NCBI GenBank assembly: GCA_945910005.1
Contig: CAMDTW010000537.1
Coordinates: 39,201 to 103,200 of the forward strand
Reading direction: 5' to 3'
From: Isoperla grammatica
Lineage: Eukaryota > Arthropoda > Insecta > Plecoptera > Perlodidae
Length of the DNA stretch: 64,000 bases
Shown here: piece after piece, positions 57,661 to 64,000 of the stretch
Position numbering within the stretch: position 1 is the stretch's first letter
Layout of the letters: each line of letters begins with the position of its first letter
The notes under the pieces: model-generated
The model's database searches: none
What the model was told of the DNA's origin: nothing
Seen by the model: the letters and a program-made list of their open reading frames with translations, nothing else
Position numbers and translations under genes: made by a program

Positions 57661-59354
57661 CGTTACACCACTTCATAGTACAAGTATATAGCAGGCGAAC
57701 AGGTACAGTACACATGTACTGCTTGGCCGTTATACCACTTCATAGTACAAGTGTATAGCAGGCGAACAGGTACAGTACACATGTACTGCTTGGCCGTTAC
57801 ACCATTTCATAGTACAAGTATATAGCAGGCGAACAGGTACAGTACACATGTACTGCTTGGCCGTTATACCACTTCATAGTACAAGTATATAGTAGACGAA
57901 CAGGTACAGTACACATGTACTGCTTGGCCGTTACACCATTTCATAGTACAAGTATATAGCAGGCGAACAGGTACAGAACACATGTACTGCTTGGCCGTTA
58001 TACCACTTCATAGTACAAGTATATAGTAGACGAACAGGTACAGTACACATGTACTGCTTGGCCGTTACACCATTTCATAGTACAAGTATATAGCAGGCGA
58101 ACAGGTACAGTACACATGTACTGCTTGGCCGTTATACCACTTCATAGTACAAGTGTATAGCAGGCGAACAGGTACAGTACACATGTACTGCTTGGCCGTT
58201 ATACCACATCATAGTACAAGTGTATAGCAGGCGAACAGGTACAGTACACATGTACTGCTTGGCCGTTATACCACTTCATAGTACAAGTGTATAGCAGGCG
58301 AACAGGTACAGTACACATGTACTGCTTGGCCGTTACACCACTTCATAGTACAAGTATATAGCAGGCGAACAGGTACAGTACACATGTACTGCTTGGCCGT
58401 TACACCACTTCATAGTACAAGTATATATAGTAGGCGAGCAGGTACAGTACACATGTACTGCTTGGCCGTTATACCACATCATAGTACAAGTGTATAGCAG
58501 GCGAACAGGTACAGTACACATGTACTGCTTGGCCGTTATACCACATCATAGTACAAGTGTATAGCAGGCGAACAGGTACAGTACACATGTACTGCTTGGC
58601 CGTTATACCACATCATAGTACAAGTATATAGCAGGCGAACAGGTACAGTACACATGTACTGCTTGGCCGTTATACCACTTCATAGTACAAGTGTATAGCA
58701 GGCGAACAGGTACAGTACACATGTACTGCTTGGCCGTTATACCACTTCATAGTACAAGTATATAGCAGGCGAACAGGTATAGTACACATATACTGCTTGG
58801 CCGTTACACCACTTCATAGTACAAGTATATAGCAGGCGAACAGGTACAGTACACATGTACTGCTTGGCCGTTACACCACTTCATAGTACAAGTGTAAAGC
58901 AGGCGAACAGGTACAGTACACATGTACTGCTTGGCCGTTACACCACTTCATAGTACAAGTATATAGCAGGCGAACAGGTACAGTACACATGTACTGCTTG
59001 GCCGTTATACCACTTCATAGTACAAGTATATATAGTAGGCGAGCAGGTACAGTACACATGTACTGCTTGGCCGTTATACCACATCATAGTACAAGTGTAT
59101 AGCAGGCGAACAGGTACAGTACACATGTACTGCTTGGCCGTTATACCACATCATAGTACAAGTGTATAGCAGGCGAACAGGTACAGTACACATGTACTGC
59201 TTGGCCGTTATACCACTTCATAGTACAAGTGTATAGCAGGCGAACAGGTACAGTACACATGTACTGCTTGGCCGTTATACCACATCATAGTACAAGTGTA
59301 TAGCAAGCGAACAGGTACAGTACACATGTACTGCTTGGCTGTTACACCACTTTA

Positions 59355-60367
59355 TGTAGGTTGTTCAATACAATGAAGTGAAGTATTGTCTAACGGCAAA
59401 TATTTGAGCAAAATACTGTTAAACGTACTTATCCTTACGCTAATTATTTTGGAAGGCAATAAAGAATTAATTATCAATTTACTGATTTATTTCTGTATCT
59501 AATTTTTAGTGCTTATAAAACTACTCATTTGTTGCTACTTTTTTAAAAGCATCGTCCTTAACATAATAATAAAATCGTTCAATTTTGTGCAGTTCTAATA
59601 GTTGAAACTCACCTTGCACTTAACAGTTATTACTAATTAGCCGTCTTGGTCACACTCAGTTACTAGATGTATGACTAGAGTGACAACAGAAGCTTCCATC
59701 TGATTGATCATCACAAAAGGACAACTAGTTTCTGATTGGATGAATATGAATCTAGATAAGGACAAGGCTAGATGATAAAAGTTAGTTACATCTTTTCTAA
59801 GTCACAGTGTTGGTCATTTAGCCTTGTTGCTACTAACTAGCCAAAATTTCGTGTGAATTGTAGTACACATTTCCACATGTTGTAGCTATAATCCTTTGCA
59901 AAGTGTGTGAACCTGTATTTTGAATTTAAGTAAAAAAGACATAATAAACTAAAATGTTGGAACAAAACATTAAATTATTATTGATAAACCACTTTTTCTC
60001 TAAGAACGTTGAACCCAGCTATCCCATTGCTCATCATCCATCCATATTATTATGAATGATAAATGATAAGAACACTTTTTGCAAAATCTGCTTTTTTAGA
60101 AACACATCAATATCATAATTATTAACTTTTATCTAAACAAAATTATCTAGATAATTTATTTATATATTATCTTTTATCTTAACTAGATAACGTTTTGGAG
60201 AATTATCTTTTTCATTACCTATCTATAAAAAAAAATTATCCGTGCACCACACTGGTTATGACCGCACACAGAATTAATTCTGGATGGGAAGTTGAGAACA
60301 AATATGCATCTCCATTTAATAGCAGAGCTCCAGTGTCGATTTCAAGTTGAAGTTGGTATTCTTTATC
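59355..60367. other. AT-rich sequence right of the satellite, nothing recognised
   Basis: About 1 kb; no gene or repeat identified. Confidence 0.3.
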
Positions 60368-61080
60368 ATTCTCAGCAGTGTCGGCTCATCCGTAAGGGCA
60401 CACGAGCACGTGCCCCCCCCCCCCCCCCCCAACAATCACTTACATTAAATTACGAGTTGTAGACTTGTGGTATATTTACATTAAATGAAAAGTTACTATT
60501 TTCAATATGCACATTCAAATCAAAGCGCGGTAAGCGCTCTGCTCGACTTCTCCAGGCGGTGCGCGAAGTCTGCGACAGAGTGCGATATAGGTGACGCGTC
60601 TTGCAGTTTGTCGGGCCAATAATGTGTCTGAACTTACGGCGCACGCGCACTTTCATTTTTCCCGCGAACGAGCGAGTGAAGGACGCAGATGTTACGTTGA
60701 CGTTCGGGCTCGGTCGGTGGTTGTTTTCTGTACATTAGTCCAGTGCGTGATGTTGTGTGGATTTTGACTTTGTAGTGTATAGTGACTGACAGTAGTGTAG
60801 CCTCGTTACATAACTATGGACAGTGATAGTATTCCGTGTTACACCAAAACAAAATGAATGAGGTAAAATACTTGAAAAATTAATGTTTGAGTTACGAAGA
60901 TCGACTGTTATAAGCGAAGACATTAGGTCCACCAAGACCAGACTTGCGCATTAGTAAACTATGCCAAGACAAAAGTAGAACTTACAGTAGAACTTTTAAT
61001 AAATTACATACGAAAAATACGAATGGATTTGCGCTCTTCCTGCTTATCCTGTAGTTAATATAATTTCTGCTTTCCATGCA

Positions 61081-61132
61081 AAAGCTTTATTTATTATCTT
61101 CTGTATATACAGAAGATAATAAATAAAGCTTT
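61081..61132. repeat. Perfect 52-bp palindrome
   Basis: 26-base arms with no spacer: AAAGCTTTATTTATTATCTT onward and its exact complement, centred at 61106/61107. Lies inside the hAT element. Confidence 0.95.
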
Positions 61133-61179
61133 ATATAATATAAATATAGTAATAGTAAATAATAAAAAAAAAAGTAGTA

Positions 61180-61186
<7 letters not shown>

Positions 61187-61214
<28 letters not shown>
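61187..61214. repeat. (TA)n microsatellite
   Basis: Uninterrupted TA dinucleotides, inside the hAT element. Confidence 0.95.
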
Positions 61215-61222
<8 letters not shown>

Positions 61223-61321
61223 GCTAAACGTGTCTAAATTACCATTAACTACCCTTTTTTAAATTTTAAGTGATTTTTGGCCTACCCATTTCAAACCCCA
61301 CGAACCGCCACTGATTCTCAG

Positions 61322-63230
61322 TCGACATAAACTAATCGATGTGATAATGATATTTATGTAAATTGCAAAGCATAGCATAAGAGAGACGTCATACCAAGCA
61401 TGCTCATAAAGAGGACAGTGCATCCAACTGTAATAAGTTCTGTAACTGAGTAGGTAAATGTTCATATTTTATTTTATTAAAAAGTTTGAAGGAATAAAGC
61501 TAAGACATAACCTGGGTGTAGTTTAGAAAGAAATGGGGGGGGGGAGAGATGTAGAAAGAATAGTATTCAAGAAGTTACTCTCCAAACCATCTGGCACAAT
61601 GGATGCAATCCCTAAAAATAAGAGATTAAGAACCCAAACGTGCTTTAAAACGTCTTTTTGTTTTAACCACAGGGTGTATTGACCACCAGACACCAGTCCA
61701 CTGTTATCAAATATACATTACCGCATTCCATTAAATGTCTATGCACATACCGCACACACCTATTACACACAATACAAGCAACCACATAACTACTATCGTA
61801 TCACCAAATATCTCACATCCACTCTCCACAACATAGTAAACCAATCGCACCCAAAGTAATCTGCTATTCAAAATTGGAGCATGCGACCTTGGAGAATTAT
61901 TAAAGGTTATCGTATTTCAGTTTAAACACTAAAGACTGTCATTAATGCTGAAGGCCCACCTACTCTAATGAACCCCTAATTTCTGTCTGTTAAATTTGCT
62001 TTAAACTTTCAAAAATGATACCAAAATACGTAATCCTGAAAAGAATTTAGTGCTCTTTCTTTCAAAATGTTTCTTTGTTCTAATAAATTTTTCCGTTTTT
62101 AAAAGTTCTTATCTTATTTGAAAAGATCCGTTGCAAAACCACAACAGCAAACATATTTGAAAACGGAAATATTCATTGGAACTAAGAAGCATTCACATGG
62201 CCCCGACTGAAAATCAGTTGTCGTAACGGAGGGGTAGACAATACGAATGTATTTAATTTGTATTTATTTACATACATTTATATACATTTATTCATTTATT
62301 TACATAAATAGACATATTTTGGTTTAATTTTGACAGTAATTTTAAAGTATTTTAGAACAACCTACATAAATCAGAGATTCCAAGGTTGTTGGACATTGTT
62401 TCACCGTCTTGGAATGAACCGTCTCCATAGATATAGCTGCGAGCGGGCGGGCCTGGGGCAATATAGACAGAGACATTCTCCCAACACACCGGTAAACTAC
62501 ACCCTTGTGCCTCGAACGATGTAATCAATATCTTTTATTGCTATTTAAATGGGGAGATTATAATGCCGGAGATAAATCTTGAAAATAGGCAATTCGCTGG
62601 CAAAGTGTGACGTATTGAGATGACGTATTGCGAGCCGCGCCATTTTATGATCGGAATGGGTCAAGCAAAATACGGAACAACTGGTCCACTCAATCACCAT
62701 TGACGATGTAAGCACCTCTCGAACGATCGTATCGAATTGCGGCTCCGGATCGAGTGTTTCCGCCAACACTCGGCTCGTTCGATTCGATTATATACTGACA
62801 GCGATATCGATAATGCAACACAGATTGATCTGGATGAGAGTAGTAGTCGTATGGGATGAGTTGCTATCCTGATGAACATGAGGTGGTAATAATTCATTAG
62901 TGTAATGGTATAGATGGATATAGCGTAGGCCTACTACTATGAGTATCACAATTTATACATCATGTGGTCTAAATACTTTTGTCAGTGGCATCATCAGAAT
63001 TGAATGATATCTGTCGATATTGCCCACACAGATGCTTGTCGTAACTCGTCTATATTTGATCAATTGTGTTTAGCGACTCGACCACTAGGTCAAATGTCCT
63101 CGGGGAAGATTGGAATGATGAGACACGTAGGAGGGACGAAAAGGGGGGAAATATAAAGGAGGGTTATGGATGGACAGGGGAAATTAGAGAACCTCATGTC
63201 ATCATCTCTAACGATTGACATAGTCATCAT
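61322..63230. other. Unique sequence, no gene recognised
   Basis: About 1.9 kb. A GC-richer patch (62440-62800) contains short overlapping frames with no motif. Confidence 0.3.
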
Positions 63231-63239
63231 GAGCCAATT

Positions 63240-63553
63240 ATTTATAATATTATTATTATTATAATTATTAGTAGTAGTATTATTATTATTTTATTGTTGC
63301 AATACATACAAACTCGGTCAAAAACGGCGTAAACATGTTGTACGGACATAAATGTGAAGTATTTCCATGTGTTTACCTTATTAAGCTCTATACTTAGAAC
63401 TAATTAAATTATTTCATTATCCACATTATTTTCCAAACTAAGGTGCTATCTACGGTCGTGGTCGATTTGTACTCATCCCATAATTCGCTCTCCGTATGGT
63501 GGAAACCACGAAAACCACCATCAGGATGGAGAACTTCTTGAAGTCCATTATAA
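63240..63553 (-). mobile_element. 5'-truncated LINE 3' end, copy A
   Basis: On the minus strand the sequence ends TATTGCAACAATAAAATAAT and runs into (AAT)n (plus 63240-63292), a LINE 3' terminus with an AATAAA signal. The body, about 260 bp, is shared with copy B. No RT remains. Confidence 0.72.
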
Positions 63554-63558
63554 ACCTC

Positions 63559-63702
<144 letters not shown>

Positions 63703-63825
63703 TTTTATTGTTGCAATACATACAAACTCGGTCAAAACCGGCATAAACATGTTGTACGGACACAAATGTCAAGTATTTCCATGTGTTTACCTTATTAAAA
63801 TCTACTTAGAACTACTTAATATATC

Positions 63826-63870
63826 TTCTTCTTCTTCTTCTTCTTCTTCTTCTTCTTCTTCTTCTTCTTC
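63826..63870. repeat. (TTC)n microsatellite
   Basis: About 15 TTC triplets within LINE copy B, absent from copy A. Confidence 0.95.
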
Positions 63871-64000
63871 TGCTTCTCAAATGCCCACATTTGGCTATAC
63901 TACTTAATATATCATTGTCCACATTATTTTTTCCAAACCGAACTGTGGATGCTATGTACGGTCGTGGCCGATTTGTACTCATCCCAGCATTCGCTCTTTG

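Larger units (their letters stand above)
53240..59354. repeat. 67-bp satellite array, about 91 copies
   Basis: A 6.1-kb head-to-tail array; GAACAGGTACAGTACACATG recurs every 67 bp. Each unit contains CAGTACA-CA-TGTACTG, a perfect 7-bp inverted repeat around two bases. Variation is concentrated at a few positions (GTGTAT/GTATAT, TTATACC/TTACACC, CACATCA/CACTTCA, TGCTTGG/TGCATGG/TGATTGG). Frames of 60-110 codons across it are by-products of repetition. Confidence 0.97.
60376..61313. mobile_element. hAT element, 938 bp, perfect 8-bp TSD
   Basis: ATTCTCAG is duplicated exactly at 60368-60375 and 61314-61321. Termini are CAGTGTCGGCTCAT and the complement of CAGTGGCGGTTCGT, the same class as the decayed hAT at 48954. 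Inside are an 18-base poly-C tract (60413-60430), a 52-bp perfect palindrome and a TA microsatellite. No transposase domain was recognised, so it is non-autonomous. Confidence 0.92.

Noticed and set aside
54301..59126. Small Cys/Tyr-rich frames (MCTVPVRLLYTCTMKWYNG type)
   Set aside because: Products of the 67-bp satellite; its period is not a multiple of three and the frames depend on rare variants.

Overview
This 64 kb window is eukaryotic, repeat-dominated, mostly non-coding DNA from an invertebrate, most likely an arthropod. Three things point there: a Jockey-type LINE with an APE endonuclease, a BEL/Pao gag of the DUF1759 type, and one spliced exon encoding half of an immunoglobulin domain with the pattern of the arthropod Sidestep family. 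Frequent AGGCCTA words and (AAT)n-tailed LINEs would suit an insect such as a hemipteran, but that is a guess. There are no bacterial operons, and I see no rRNA, tRNA or CRISPR array. Apart from the single exon, no host gene is visible.

Layout. 1-2.1 kb: 5' part of a BEL/Pao LTR element on the minus strand, running off the left edge. 2.5-6.2 kb: a nearly full-length but 5'-truncated and broken Jockey-like LINE on the minus strand. 7.7-8.4 kb: a 103-bp tandem repeat. 9.2-14.9 kb: a G-rich 63-bp minisatellite of about 90 copies, nearly every unit of which could form a G-quadruplex. 15.0-15.65 kb and 43.3-44.0 kb: two copies of one MITE with TA target duplications, in opposite orientation. 17.5-38.2 kb: 15 units of a 1.06-1.43 kb element that I read as a Helentron-associated (HINE, DINE-1/pearl-like) rolling-circle element. 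They are nearly all head to tail, with at least one exactly nested insertion. 38-50 kb: low-density DNA with a foldback element, several MITEs, a decayed LINE fragment and a decayed hAT element. 50.5-51.5 kb: nine copies of a 106-bp repeat, each a long inverted repeat. 51.5-53.1 kb: foldback elements, a broken duplicate exon, the Ig exon and a hAT MITE. 53.2-59.35 kb: about 91 copies of a 67-bp satellite. 60.4-61.3 kb: a hAT element with a perfect 8-bp duplication. 63.2-64 kb: two LINE 3' ends with very long (TTA)n tracts.

The window reads as a graveyard and nursery of mobile and tandem DNA. The strongest candidate for an undescribed system is the tandem and nested Helentron-like array. Its termini are conserved, its 3' hairpin keeps its stem while the loop varies, and one nested copy shows the target rejoining exactly with no duplication. 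The 57-bp palindromic element with 8-bp target duplications inside a duplicated Ig exon, and the 106-bp palindromic repeat with matched arm variants, are also noteworthy.
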